Both the position numbers and the translations under genes were made by a program. The notes beneath the pieces are model-generated. The model was not told the origin of the DNA, ran no database searches, and saw only the letters and a program-made list of their open reading frames with translations. This document shows positions 16,093 through 23,835 of a DNA stretch of 64,000 nt, in pieces (position 1 is the stretch's first letter; each line of letters starts with the position of its first letter). Location: contig NZ_MCIA01000006.1 in NCBI RefSeq assembly GCF_003609635.1, positions 124,001-188,000 of the forward strand, given 5' to 3'. The DNA comes from Lacrimispora algidixylanolytica. Lineage in GTDB: Bacteria; Bacillota; Clostridia; Lachnospirales; Lachnospiraceae.

Positions 16093-16814
16093 TGGAAAGC
16101 AAGAACAGGGTTTGTGATACCATGGTCTGTGCCATGGCACGCATGATTCGAGATGGTGATAACGTATTTCATGGAGTATCGTCTCACATGCCTATGGTCG
16201 CTGTGCTGCTTGCCAAGGCGATGCATGCCCCAAAAGCCGTACATTTAAATATCCCGGGAGGAGTGGATCCCGTCCTTAGAAAACTCCAGAAATACACCAG
16301 TGCAGGCCCTGAATTATTAGAAGGCTCAAAATCCTATTTTCCCCTCATGGAAGTTTTTGACTTATCCATGAGAGGCGGCCTTGATGTTGCATTCCTTAGC
16401 GGCGTCCAGTTTGACGTCTGGGGCAATGTGAATGCGTCTGTCATAGGAGATTACAAGAAACCAAAAGTCAGGCTACCGGGGGGAGCGGGAAGTGCAGTTT
16501 TGATCCCAACAGCAAAGCGGGCTATCATCTGGAGAACAAAGCATGATCAACGTACCTTTGTAAATCAGGTGGATTTTATTACGACCAGAGGGAATGTGGA
16601 TAAAATTGTTACGCCTCTGTGCATCTTTAAGATGGAAAACGGAGAAATGGTGCTGGATACCATTCATGAGACCTCCAGCTTAGAAGAAGTAAGGGAAAAC
16701 ACCGGATTTCCAATTAAATATTCCAGGATTGCGTACACACCTCTTCCCACCAAGGAAGAACTTTCTGCACTGGGACGCATAGATCCTGGTAATTACAGAA
16801 ATATAGAATTCTAG
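16089..16814 (+). CDS. CoA-transferase-fold subunit B (GctB-like) without the usual catalytic Glu
   Basis: A 241-residue partner of the previous subunit, starting with ATGATGG after GGAGG. The fold is visible in MVCAMARMIRDGDNVFHGVS, LSGVQFDVWGNVNASVIGD and RLPGGAGSAVLIPTAKR. In glutaconate CoA-transferase the nucleophilic glutamate sits in VESGL after the first beta-strands. The matching position here reads AVHLNIPGGVDP, with no glutamate. Loss of this residue is also known in IpdAB-type ring-opening hydrolases, which keep the fold but do not transfer CoA. The alignment was made by eye, so activity is uncertain. Confidence 0.7.
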   Translation: MMESKNRVCDTMVCAMARMIRDGDNVFHGVSSHMPMVAVLLAKAMHAPKAVHLNIPGGVDPVLRKLQKYTSAGPELLEGSKSYFPLMEVFDLSMRGGLDVAFLSGVQFDVWGNVNASVIGDYKKPKVRLPGGAGSAVLIPTAKRAIIWRTKHDQRTFVNQVDFITTRGNVDKIVTPLCIFKMENGEMVLDTIHETSSLEEVRENTGFPIKYSRIAYTPLPTKEELSALGRIDPGNYRNIEF

Positions 16815-16826
16815 GGAGAACTAATA

Positions 16827-17996
16827 ATGGGGCTTTTTAGGGTAAATGCAGTATCAACCAGTTTCTTTGGCAAGGGCTCCATTGAACTTTTGCCAAAAGA
16901 GCTTAGAAAAAGGGGATTTAAACGAGGTCTTATTGTTACAGATTCATTTCTGTTTGAAAATGGGGCAGGGGATAAGGTTGGTTCTTATCTTCTAGAAGCA
17001 GGAATGGAGTATGCAATCTATTATCTGGTTCAGCCAAATCCAGCAGTGGATGTAGTCAATGAATGCTTAGAGGCAGCAAAAGCTCTGGAAGTAGATCTTT
17101 TGGTGGCAGTAGGCGGTGGGTCGGCCATTGATACCGCAAAAGCGGTGAGCATAATGGTGACAAATGGCGGCAGAATTGAGGAATATGAGGGAGTGAATCG
17201 GTCCGAAAAGCCTGGACTTCCCATTGTGGCAGTTAATACAACAGCAGGAACCGGGTCAGAGGTGACCTCCTTTTACATCGTAACGAACCCGGATAAGCAC
17301 TTAAAGATGTGTATGGTGGATCCCAATTGTATGGTGAGCATTGCAATCAATGATATTGACTTTATGATGAGTATGCCAAAAGGGCTGACAGCTTCCACTG
17401 GTATGGATGCCATGACTCATGCCATTGAGGCGGCAGTATCAAAAAGGGCGAATCCCATTACGGATAAAGATGCGCTATGGGCAATGGAGGTAATTGGAAC
17501 ATATCTTCCTGAGGCAGTAAGAGACGGCAGAAACGAAACGGCAAGAGAGATGATGGCTTACGCACAATACAGCGCGGGTATGGCATTTTCTAACGCCGGT
17601 CTTGGAATGGTTCATGCCATGGCTCATTCCCTGGGTGGACGTTTCAATCTGCCCCATGGAATTTGCAATGCAGTTTTACTGCCCTTTGTCATCGAATTCA
17701 ATGGAAGTTGTGAAGCGGGCGCCAGGCAGTATCAAAAGGTGGCAAAGGGCCTTGGGATATCTGGAGCAGAAACCATGACAGGAGAAGATGCGGTCAGAGA
17801 ATCCGTAGCCTTAATCAGACGGTTGTCAAAAGAAATTGGGCTGACAGAATGCTTGAGGAAGCTTTCGGTAGATCCGGATTCTTTTTATGACCTGGCAAAA
17901 GGGGCAATGCTTGATGCGTGTATGGAAGACAATCCTGTAAAACCTACGGTAAAAGAAGTAGCTGAGGTATATAAAAAAGCCTATTATGGCGTTTGA
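16827..17996 (+). CDS. iron-containing (group III) alcohol dehydrogenase
   Basis: A 389-residue enzyme with the NAD site VGGGSAIDTAKA and the group III signatures NTTAGTGSEVT, STGMDAMTHAIEA and MVHAMAHSLGGRFNLPHGICNA, which carry the iron-binding Asp and His residues. It would reduce the aldehyde from the aldolase to an alcohol (ethanol or 2-methylthioethanol) and so regenerate the NAD used by the CoA-acylating dehydrogenase. Aldehyde oxidation and reduction in one compartment is the normal redox balance of metabolosomes. No N-terminal targeting helix is obvious. Confidence 0.9.
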   Translation: MGLFRVNAVSTSFFGKGSIELLPKELRKRGFKRGLIVTDSFLFENGAGDKVGSYLLEAGMEYAIYYLVQPNPAVDVVNECLEAAKALEVDLLVAVGGGSAIDTAKAVSIMVTNGGRIEEYEGVNRSEKPGLPIVAVNTTAGTGSEVTSFYIVTNPDKHLKMCMVDPNCMVSIAINDIDFMMSMPKGLTASTGMDAMTHAIEAAVSKRANPITDKDALWAMEVIGTYLPEAVRDGRNETAREMMAYAQYSAGMAFSNAGLGMVHAMAHSLGGRFNLPHGICNAVLLPFVIEFNGSCEAGARQYQKVAKGLGISGAETMTGEDAVRESVALIRRLSKEIGLTECLRKLSVDPDSFYDLAKGAMLDACMEDNPVKPTVKEVAEVYKKAYYGV

Positions 17997-18020
17997 TCAT
18001 GAGATGGAGAGGACGTTACA

Positions 18021-19034
18021 ATGAAAAAAATAATGAATGCACCGGAAAACTATGTCAATGAAATGCTGGAAGGAATCTATCTGGCTCACCCAGATTATGT
18101 TACCCATGCAGGAGAAAATTTGCGCTGCCTGGTCACCTCAAAGATTGTGGAGGGAAAAGTGGGAATTGCCACAGGCGGCGGATCTGGGCATCTGCCTTTG
18201 TTTTTAGGCTATGTGGGTAAAGGAATGCTGGATGGTTGTTCTGTGGGAGATGTGTTCCAGTCACCAAGTGCAGAACAGATGCTTGAAGTAACAAAGAGGA
18301 TTGATACCGGGGCCGGAGTCCTTTACATATATGGAAATTACAATGGGGATATCTTTAATTTTGAGATGGCCGCAGAGATGGCTGATATGGAAGAGGGAAT
18401 CAAGGTGGAGCAAGTGGTCGCTGGGGAGGATGTAGCATCTCCGCAGGCAGCACCAGGAGAGAAAAATACGAGAAGAGGAGTTGCCGGTATCTTTTTCGTG
18501 TATAAATGTGCCGGTGGGGCAGCAACAGCCGGAAAAGAACTTTCCGAAGTAAAGCGGATTGCAGAAAAGGCAGCTTCTAATGTAAGGACTATGGGAGTAG
18601 CCCTTACCCCCTGCACCGTACCAAGAGTAGGATATCCTGGATTCGAGATAGCAGAAGATGAAATGGAAATCGGTATGGGCATTCATGGTGAGCCTGGAAT
18701 ACGACGTGGAAAACTGGAATCAGCTGATGAAATAACCACAGAAATGCTGGAAAAAATTCTAAAGGATATTCCTTATGAGTCAGGAGAGGAAGCAGCCGTT
18801 TTAGTCAATGGACTAGGAGCTACACCGCTTGATGAACAGTATATTGTTGCTAGAAGAGTGCATCAGATTCTTAAGGAAAGGGGGATTGAGGTCTACCGTT
18901 ATTATGTAGGCGAATATGTAACCTCCATTGAGATGGCTGGTTTATCTATCTCTCTTTTGAAACTGGATGAGGAACTGAAAGGTTACTTAGATGCACCTGC
19001 GGATACACCATTTTTCAAACAGGGGAATGTATAA
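18021..19034 (+). CDS. dhaK: dihydroxyacetone kinase subunit DhaK-like
   Basis: A 337-residue DhaK-domain protein. GIATGGGSGHLPLFLGYVGK near residue 52 and the substrate-hemiaminal histidine in GIHGEPGI near residue 218 are present, so it should bind a ketone substrate covalently. DhaK with DhaL phosphorylates dihydroxyacetone to DHAP, and relatives act on erythrulose. The gene follows the alcohol dehydrogenase by 24 bp with GGAGAGGACG before the ATG. Because the aldolase already makes DHAP, the need for this kinase is not obvious. Confidence 0.85.
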   Translation: MKKIMNAPENYVNEMLEGIYLAHPDYVTHAGENLRCLVTSKIVEGKVGIATGGGSGHLPLFLGYVGKGMLDGCSVGDVFQSPSAEQMLEVTKRIDTGAGVLYIYGNYNGDIFNFEMAAEMADMEEGIKVEQVVAGEDVASPQAAPGEKNTRRGVAGIFFVYKCAGGAATAGKELSEVKRIAEKAASNVRTMGVALTPCTVPRVGYPGFEIAEDEMEIGMGIHGEPGIRRGKLESADEITTEMLEKILKDIPYESGEEAAVLVNGLGATPLDEQYIVARRVHQILKERGIEVYRYYVGEYVTSIEMAGLSISLLKLDEELKGYLDAPADTPFFKQGNV

Positions 19035-19072
19035 AATAATATGCTGTGAACTTCAGCAGATTGGAGTATGAT

Positions 19073-19690
19073 ATGAACCAGCAGGAATTGATCGCCATGC
19101 TTTACAGAATCAGTAAGATTATGGAAGAAAATCGAAATTACTTAATTGAACTGGACCGAGTGGTGGGGGATAGTGATTTAGGACTTACCATGTCCGACGG
19201 TTTTTTAGCGGCTTACAATACGGTATCCGATGGAACTGAACTGGATCTTGGAAAGCTGCTTTACATGGCAGGTAAAACCATGGGAAACAAGGTTCCCTCC
19301 ACTATGGGCACTTTAATGGCTGCAGGACTTATGCGTGCCGGGAAGACATTAAAAGGTAAAACAGAACTGACTGAGCATGAGGTCTGCCTCATGTTTGAAG
19401 CATATGAGGAAGGCGTAGCAGATCTTGGCAAGGCGAAACCAGGAGATAAAACCTTTTTAGATGGATTTCATCCAGGAGTTCAGGCACTAGGAGAGAAGTT
19501 GGAGTCAGGCCAAAGTCTTAGAGAAGCATTAAAAGAAGCGGCTTTGAAAGCCAATGAAGGATTTGAGTATACTACGACCATGATCGCAGTTCATGGCAGA
19601 GCAGCGACCAGAGGTGAGGCATCCCGTGCTTTAAAGGATCCAGGTGCTGCGGTAGCGGCTTTGATTATGAAAGCAGCAGCGGACTGTTAA
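19073..19690 (+). CDS. dhaL: dihydroxyacetone kinase subunit DhaL-like
   Basis: ATG 19073 follows TTGGAG with six-base spacing, so the reading from 19046 is rejected. The 205-residue protein is the nucleotide-binding helical barrel of the kinase: the Mg-binding acids are in DRVVGDSDLGLTMSDG, and GNKVPSTMGTL and TTTMIAVHGRAATRGEAS are further family motifs. There is no DhaM phosphocarrier gene nearby, so ATP rather than a PTS protein is the more likely phosphate donor. It is the last gene of the operon. Confidence 0.85.
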   Translation: MNQQELIAMLYRISKIMEENRNYLIELDRVVGDSDLGLTMSDGFLAAYNTVSDGTELDLGKLLYMAGKTMGNKVPSTMGTLMAAGLMRAGKTLKGKTELTEHEVCLMFEAYEEGVADLGKAKPGDKTFLDGFHPGVQALGEKLESGQSLREALKEAALKANEGFEYTTTMIAVHGRAATRGEASRALKDPGAAVAALIMKAAADC

Positions 19691-19729
19691 AACGAAGTTA
19701 ATCACCCAATGATAGACTGTTTTTTACTA

Positions 19730-19765
19730 AGAGTAGAGCACATAAAAAGGTGCTCTGCTCTTTTT
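19730..19765 (+). terminator. intrinsic terminator ending the microcompartment operon
   Basis: AGAGTAGAGCAC at 19730-19741 pairs with GTGCTCTGCTCT at 19750-19761 (one mismatch) and runs into TTTTT. It closes the transcript that begins near 8030. Confidence 0.9.
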
Positions 19766-19838
19766 GTAACAATAAACGTATAAAATAAATCTTTTACAAT
19801 GATTTGATTTATTTAGACACAGCTCATAGTATATAGCC

Positions 19839-20384
19839 TTATTTTTTTGCAAGTTCTAAAAGTTTCCTTGTAGTATTTGCAGTCCTAATTGTAACGTTAT
19901 TATTGACTGATGAACTAGCTATTTTTGACCATCTAGTTTTATTATAAGTCTTCAAAGAAGCAGACCAAAAAATCACATTGCCATGGCTACCAACCTTTTC
20001 ATATTCAGGCTTCGCATCGCCAACTGCTGCAAATACTTCGTCTACGCTAGTGGGAGAAATTACGAAAATTGCATTGTCATATATTTCCTTATTATCTGTA
20101 TTCCACCACCCTGGTGCATTTTTCAATACATTTGATAACTCTTTTGAGGATATAACTGTTACAGGTATACTTATTTTAAATTTATCCTCGATTATAGATT
20201 CGCTTTTTCTTATCATTTCACTTTTATCTTGCGTACTACTGGAGAAAATGACATTTCCGCTATTGATATAAGTAATAACATCTAAAAACCCGATTTCTTC
20301 AAAAGCCAGTTTCAATTCTGGCATTGATATTTTGTTTTTGCCTCCGATGTTTACACCTCTTAAAAGTGCAATGTACTTTTCCAA
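19839..20384 (-). CDS. DUF1697 family protein
   Basis: A 181-residue protein starting at TTG with GAAGG nine bases before it. The start YIALLRGVNIGGKNKISMPEL and the following SGNVIFSS are diagnostic of the DUF1697 family, which has two ferredoxin-like lobes and no established biochemical role. It is convergent to the microcompartment operon. Its upstream region at 20385-20632 is AT-rich and ends at an insertion sequence. It is probably not related to the neighbouring sugar genes. Confidence 0.8.
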   Translation of the reverse strand: MEKYIALLRGVNIGGKNKISMPELKLAFEEIGFLDVITYINSGNVIFSSSTQDKSEMIRKSESIIEDKFKISIPVTVISSKELSNVLKNAPGWWNTDNKEIYDNAIFVISPTSVDEVFAAVGDAKPEYEKVGSHGNVIFWSASLKTYNKTRWSKIASSSVNNNVTIRTANTTRKLLELAKK

Positions 20385-20624
20385 ATGTGATACCTTCTTT
20401 CATATTTAATATTATTAATAGTATATCACATAGGTATAACAATCTGATTTGGTTTTTTGAACACTGCTTCGTTTCTTTACTTCTGAAGGATTATTCACCG
20501 TATCAAAGCCCATTCATGAGTAGTAAATTGGGTAGTTCCGTATTTGATAAAGTGTGATAAGTCTAGAATTTATGATGACAACTCGTTTTCATACTATTTT
20601 ATATTTTAATAATAAATATCATTT

Positions 20625-20632
20625 AAATAAAA
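20625..20632. repeat. target-site duplication, left copy
   Basis: AAATAAAA directly precedes the left terminal repeat of the insertion sequence and is repeated at 22517-22524 directly after the right terminal repeat. Eight bases is the usual duplication length of IS1595-family elements. Confidence 0.85.
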
Positions 20633-20658
20633 GGCTATGTTTTAAATCAATGTTGAAA
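20633..20658 (+). repeat. left terminal inverted repeat of the IS
   Basis: Begins GGCTATGTTTTAA and ends TGTTGAAA. It pairs with 22491-22516 in inverted orientation, with four mismatches clustered in the middle five bases. Confidence 0.85.
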
Positions 20659-20720
20659 ATGGATATTTAATAGAAAAATAGGTTGTAATATAGATAGAAT
20701 AGTGTTTAGGAGGTAGAATT

Positions 20721-21746
20721 ATGCCAAATGTAAAGTCTATATTAAATGATATTGAAAAGTTACCATTACATCAGAAAGAACAGATACTATCAACTTTAGA
20801 AGAAATTCTTGTCTTAGGGTCACAAACAAGTCAAGTAGAACAAGAAGTTAAAGAATTTAGATTTTCTAAGGGAAAAGTATGCCCTCTTTGTGGCTCTGAA
20901 ACTATATCGAGAAACGGAAAGTATAATGGTAAACAAAGATATATCTGCAAATCTTGTAAGAAAACTTTTACGGATTTTACTAATTCTGCGACCTATAAAA
21001 GTAACAAAACATTGGATAAGTGGCTTAAATACGCTAAGTGCATGATTAATGGCTACTCTATTAGGAAAAGTGCTAAAATTGTAGAAATTAACATAGCAAC
21101 AAGTTTCTTTTGGAGACATAAAATTCTCGATTGCATAAGCACATTTTTAGGTAAAGGATACGTTGATGGTGTTGTTGAAGCGGTTGAAGTATTCTTTGCA
21201 GAAAGTTTTAAAGGTACAAAACCTTCTAACATGCCAAGACACTCTCGTAAAAGAGGTAAACAAGTTAAGAAAAGGGGTATCTCCAAGGAACAAGTTTACA
21301 TTGCTACTGCTATTGATAGGCAAGGTAATTTAATTATGGAATTAGCATGTAAAGGTAGAATTACATCTAATGAATTAGAAACATTATATGATGGACATAT
21401 GGCAAGTGGTTCTATACTTTGTACTGATAGTCATAAAAGTTATATTCAATTTGCAAATGATTTATCATTAGAACATAAACGTATAAAAAGAGGAAAACAT
21501 AAAGAAGGATTATATCATATTCAACATATCAATGCTTTCCATAGCAATTTAAAGAAATGGATGAATAGGTTTAATGGTATTGCAACAAAATATATAAGTA
21601 ATTATATTAAGTGGTTCAAATGGCTTCAAATATTTGATACAGATAAAGAGATAATAAAGGCTAAGAACTTTATGGTTCAAAGCAATGTAACCCATTCATA
21701 TATCAAAATTAAAGATTTGAAAAATAGAGAGCCAATGTATGTATAG
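20721..21746 (+). CDS. IS1595-family transposase, first catalytic Asp apparently replaced by Val
   Basis: A 341-residue protein. An N-terminal zinc-ribbon (CPLCGS...CKSC, Cys54-Cys79 region) is followed by the IS1595 DDE-like domain. LCTDSHKSY carries the second catalytic Asp, and HINAFHSNLKKWM carries the third-position Asn/His region. The segment around residue 155 reads VVEAVEVFFAESFKG, where family members normally have ADE at this place. Val155 is encoded by GTT at 21183-21185, one base from GAT. If the alignment is right, this copy cannot move by itself. AGGAGG lies before the ATG. Confidence 0.85.
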   Translation: MPNVKSILNDIEKLPLHQKEQILSTLEEILVLGSQTSQVEQEVKEFRFSKGKVCPLCGSETISRNGKYNGKQRYICKSCKKTFTDFTNSATYKSNKTLDKWLKYAKCMINGYSIRKSAKIVEINIATSFFWRHKILDCISTFLGKGYVDGVVEAVEVFFAESFKGTKPSNMPRHSRKRGKQVKKRGISKEQVYIATAIDRQGNLIMELACKGRITSNELETLYDGHMASGSILCTDSHKSYIQFANDLSLEHKRIKRGKHKEGLYHIQHINAFHSNLKKWMNRFNGIATKYISNYIKWFKWLQIFDTDKEIIKAKNFMVQSNVTHSYIKIKDLKNREPMYV

Positions 21747-21911
21747 CATGTGTGATATTTTGTAAATTATGTTATAATAAATGTTATTAAAAACTATAAT
21801 CTAATGAACAATGGTAAATTAAAGCGAACTGAAGATTATTTATATAATGTACGCTTTTTGGTATTTAGATTATTAGCAGGTAGTGCATTATTATACACTG
21901 GAGATGGAGAA

Positions 21912-22394
21912 ATGAGTAAAATATACATTGTTGGTATTGTTGCAAGTGGTAAGACCACTCTCGCAAAAAAACTATCAAAAGAAATGAACATCCCTCATTA
22001 TGAACTGGATTGTATTGTTCATGTAAAGACTGAAAATGGAAGTTACAAACGAACTCCAGAAGAACAGGTGCAAGAAATTAAACGCATTGACGAACTTGGT
22101 GATTGGATTATTGAGGGGACATTACGCTCATCATGCCATTGTTTACTTGAAATGGCAGATAAAATTATCTTTCTTGACACTCCATTGTGGTTACGGAAAT
22201 GTAGAATACTAACCCGATTTATTAAACAACAATTACATATTGAACCTTGCCATTATAAGTCAGACTTTAATATGCTGAGACTAATGTACAAATGGACAGA
22301 TGATTTTGAAAATAACAGAAAGCAATTTGAAGAAATATTGAGTACGTATAAATATAAATTAACAACCATAGCAAGTTCAAATGCAAAACTATAA
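21912..22394 (+). CDS. passenger P-loop nucleotide kinase-like protein (FlaR / adenylate kinase-like)
   Basis: ATG 21912 follows GGAGATGGAG. The 160-residue protein starts MSKIYIVGIVASGKTTLAKK, a Walker A of the adenylate-kinase / 'topology modulation' P-loop group. It continues with YELDCIVH and a DWIIEGT segment typical of that group. It lies inside the insertion sequence, downstream of the transposase and before the right terminal repeat, so it is cargo. The long upstream in-frame extension from 21804 lacks a good ribosome site. The substrate is unknown. Confidence 0.75.
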   Translation: MSKIYIVGIVASGKTTLAKKLSKEMNIPHYELDCIVHVKTENGSYKRTPEEQVQEIKRIDELGDWIIEGTLRSSCHCLLEMADKIIFLDTPLWLRKCRILTRFIKQQLHIEPCHYKSDFNMLRLMYKWTDDFENNRKQFEEILSTYKYKLTTIASSNAKL

Positions 22395-22490
22395 CTAATA
22401 AGCATAATGTGAAGTATAAGTTGGTTCACTATCTTCGTATATTGAGCAATAAAGGTGGACAATCCCACCTATAATTTTTATTAGGCTATA

Positions 22491-22524
22491 TTTCAACACT
22501 ATATTAAAACATAGCCAAATAAAA
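22491..22524 (-). repeat. right terminal inverted repeat of the IS plus target duplication
   Basis: TTTCAACA...TTAAAACATAGCC at 22491-22516 is the inverted partner of 20633-20658. It is followed at 22517-22524 by AAATAAAA, the second copy of the 8-bp target duplication. Confidence 0.85.
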
Positions 22525-22561
22525 AAGAATGGATCGTGTAATTTATTTAGTAATATTACGC

Positions 22562-22939
22562 TTATTTAGGCGTCCCTACCATGGAAAATAACATTCCAGA
22601 AATAAAGGGAATGAGCCATATACACCAGACTACAATACTGAATTTATGAAAGTTTTTCTTCCTCTGTTCCTGGTTACTTGCCAGCACTATAGTAGCCCAT
22701 ACTGCATGAAGAAACATAAGCACAATGGCCAGAACGCCAGTGATTCCATGGAAATTAAGACGGAAATTACCTGGAGCTAGAGTTGTCATCAGAGTAGTTC
22801 CTATGGTATCAAAGGCAAACCCCAACCAGAATATAATAAGATGCCATTTTTTTAAAACACCCTGTTTCTTTTCAGCCCAGACTCCAATTGTGTAAAAAAG
22901 CAGAGCAAGGTTTATTGTAATGATAGCATATGGTAACAT
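22562..22939 (-). CDS. HsmA-like small membrane protein
   Basis: This 125-residue protein has four hydrophobic helices: residues about 3-20, 33-52, 65-85 and 100-120. The motif LGFAFDTIGTTLM, with conserved histidines in LNFHGITG and FLHAVWA, resembles the HsmA / TIGR03987 family of hypothetical four-helix membrane proteins. AAAGGAG precedes the ATG on the minus strand. It stands alone next to the insertion sequence. The function is unknown. Confidence 0.65.
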   Translation of the reverse strand: MLPYAIITINLALLFYTIGVWAEKKQGVLKKWHLIIFWLGFAFDTIGTTLMTTLAPGNFRLNFHGITGVLAIVLMFLHAVWATIVLASNQEQRKKNFHKFSIVVWCIWLIPFISGMLFSMVGTPK

Positions 22940-23133
22940 AGCCGATTCTCCTTTCAGATTTACCCTTTTTAGGAAGATAATGATAGCTCATTTCAATACA
23001 AACAAAAATCTATTTAGATTCAAAATAGGCAAATTTAAGAGTCTCATCGTTTCTATAAATCTTTGATAATCAACCAGTTCTAAGTAGTTTCTTTCATAAT
23101 TAAAAAAACATACAATTCATTTATAACCATCTT

Positions 23134-23679
23134 TTAAACTATACGATCATTTAGCAACACCATATGAATATGGTCTTCCCAAACGCCGTTGATGTTCAAA
23201 TACCGCGGTGACAGGCCTTCGTTTGAAAATCCCAATTTTTCCGTCACTTTGATTGACCTATTATTTCGGGGCATGATGTTTGCTTCAATCCGATGTAAGC
23301 CAAAGTCTTTCCATATAACCTGGATTCCCTGTCGCAATGCCTCTGTCATGTAACCCTTGTTTATTTCCTCCTCATCCAGCTTATATCCTAAATAGCAGGA
23401 CTGAAAGGCACCCTTGATTATATTTGTAAAACCTATGCAACCAATGATTCTTTCCGGATTCTCTTTCTTAGATATCCAAAGCCTTAATGCATTCTTGTTG
23501 CATGAATCCCCCATCAATTCCTCTTCCTGGTAGGTTCTTGAATAAAATGCCTTACTTCTAATAGGCTCCCACTCTTTTAAAAATGCCTGATTTCTCACAT
23601 GGTAATCAAGGACCATATCTGTTAAAGAAATATCAGAAGTACGAAGAATCAGCCGTTCTGTTTCATAAGTAATTTTCAT
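23134..23679 (-). CDS. GNAT acetyltransferase, RimJ/RimL type
   Basis: The start at 23679 has GTGGAGGTAA in front of it, better than the in-frame start 15 bases upstream. The 181-residue protein begins MKITYETERLILRTS, as in RimJ/RimL-type N-acetyltransferases. The acetyl-CoA site lies in the YKLDEEEINKGYMTEALRQG helix, and the family hallmark HRIEANIMPRNNRSIKVTEKLGF is present across about residues 130-152. It probably acetylates a protein N-terminus or a small molecule. The substrate cannot be predicted. Confidence 0.85.
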   Translation of the reverse strand: MKITYETERLILRTSDISLTDMVLDYHVRNQAFLKEWEPIRSKAFYSRTYQEEELMGDSCNKNALRLWISKKENPERIIGCIGFTNIIKGAFQSCYLGYKLDEEEINKGYMTEALRQGIQVIWKDFGLHRIEANIMPRNNRSIKVTEKLGFSNEGLSPRYLNINGVWEDHIHMVLLNDRIV

Positions 23680-23778
23680 TGAAATTACCTCCACTTCTTA
23701 ATTTTATGAAATGAATTTAGCGAAAAAACAGTATAGCACAAAGGAAATATGGTCGCAAGAAGTTCCTGTTATCTGTTA

Positions 23779-23807
23779 TTGAGAAAAATGGTAATTTTTA
23801 GTACAAT
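23779..23807 (+). promoter_or_regulatory. sigma-A promoter of the metal-repressor gene
   Basis: TTGAGA at 23779-23784 and TACAAT at 23802-23807 are separated by 17 bp and lie just upstream of the GGAG-preceded start at 23836. Confidence 0.7.
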
Positions 23808-23835
23808 AGAGGGAGAACAGGAGTGAGGTAAAATT

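Larger units (their letters stand above)
20633..22516 (+). mobile_element. IS1595-family insertion sequence with passenger kinase gene
   Basis: The element is 1884 bp long. Its left end 20633-20658 (GGCTATGTTTTAA...TGTTGAAA) matches the reverse complement of its right end 22491-22516 at 22 of 26 positions. An 8-bp direct repeat, AAATAAAA, flanks both ends. It contains a transposase gene (20721-21746) and a P-loop kinase gene (21912-22394). Base composition is more AT-rich than in the neighbouring genes. The ends and duplication define the element exactly and show that it moved as one unit. Confidence 0.9.

Noticed and set aside
20324-20557. Plus-strand ORF of 77 codons beside the DUF1697 gene
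   Set aside because: It starts inside the opposite-strand gene, has no ribosome site and resembles no protein I know.
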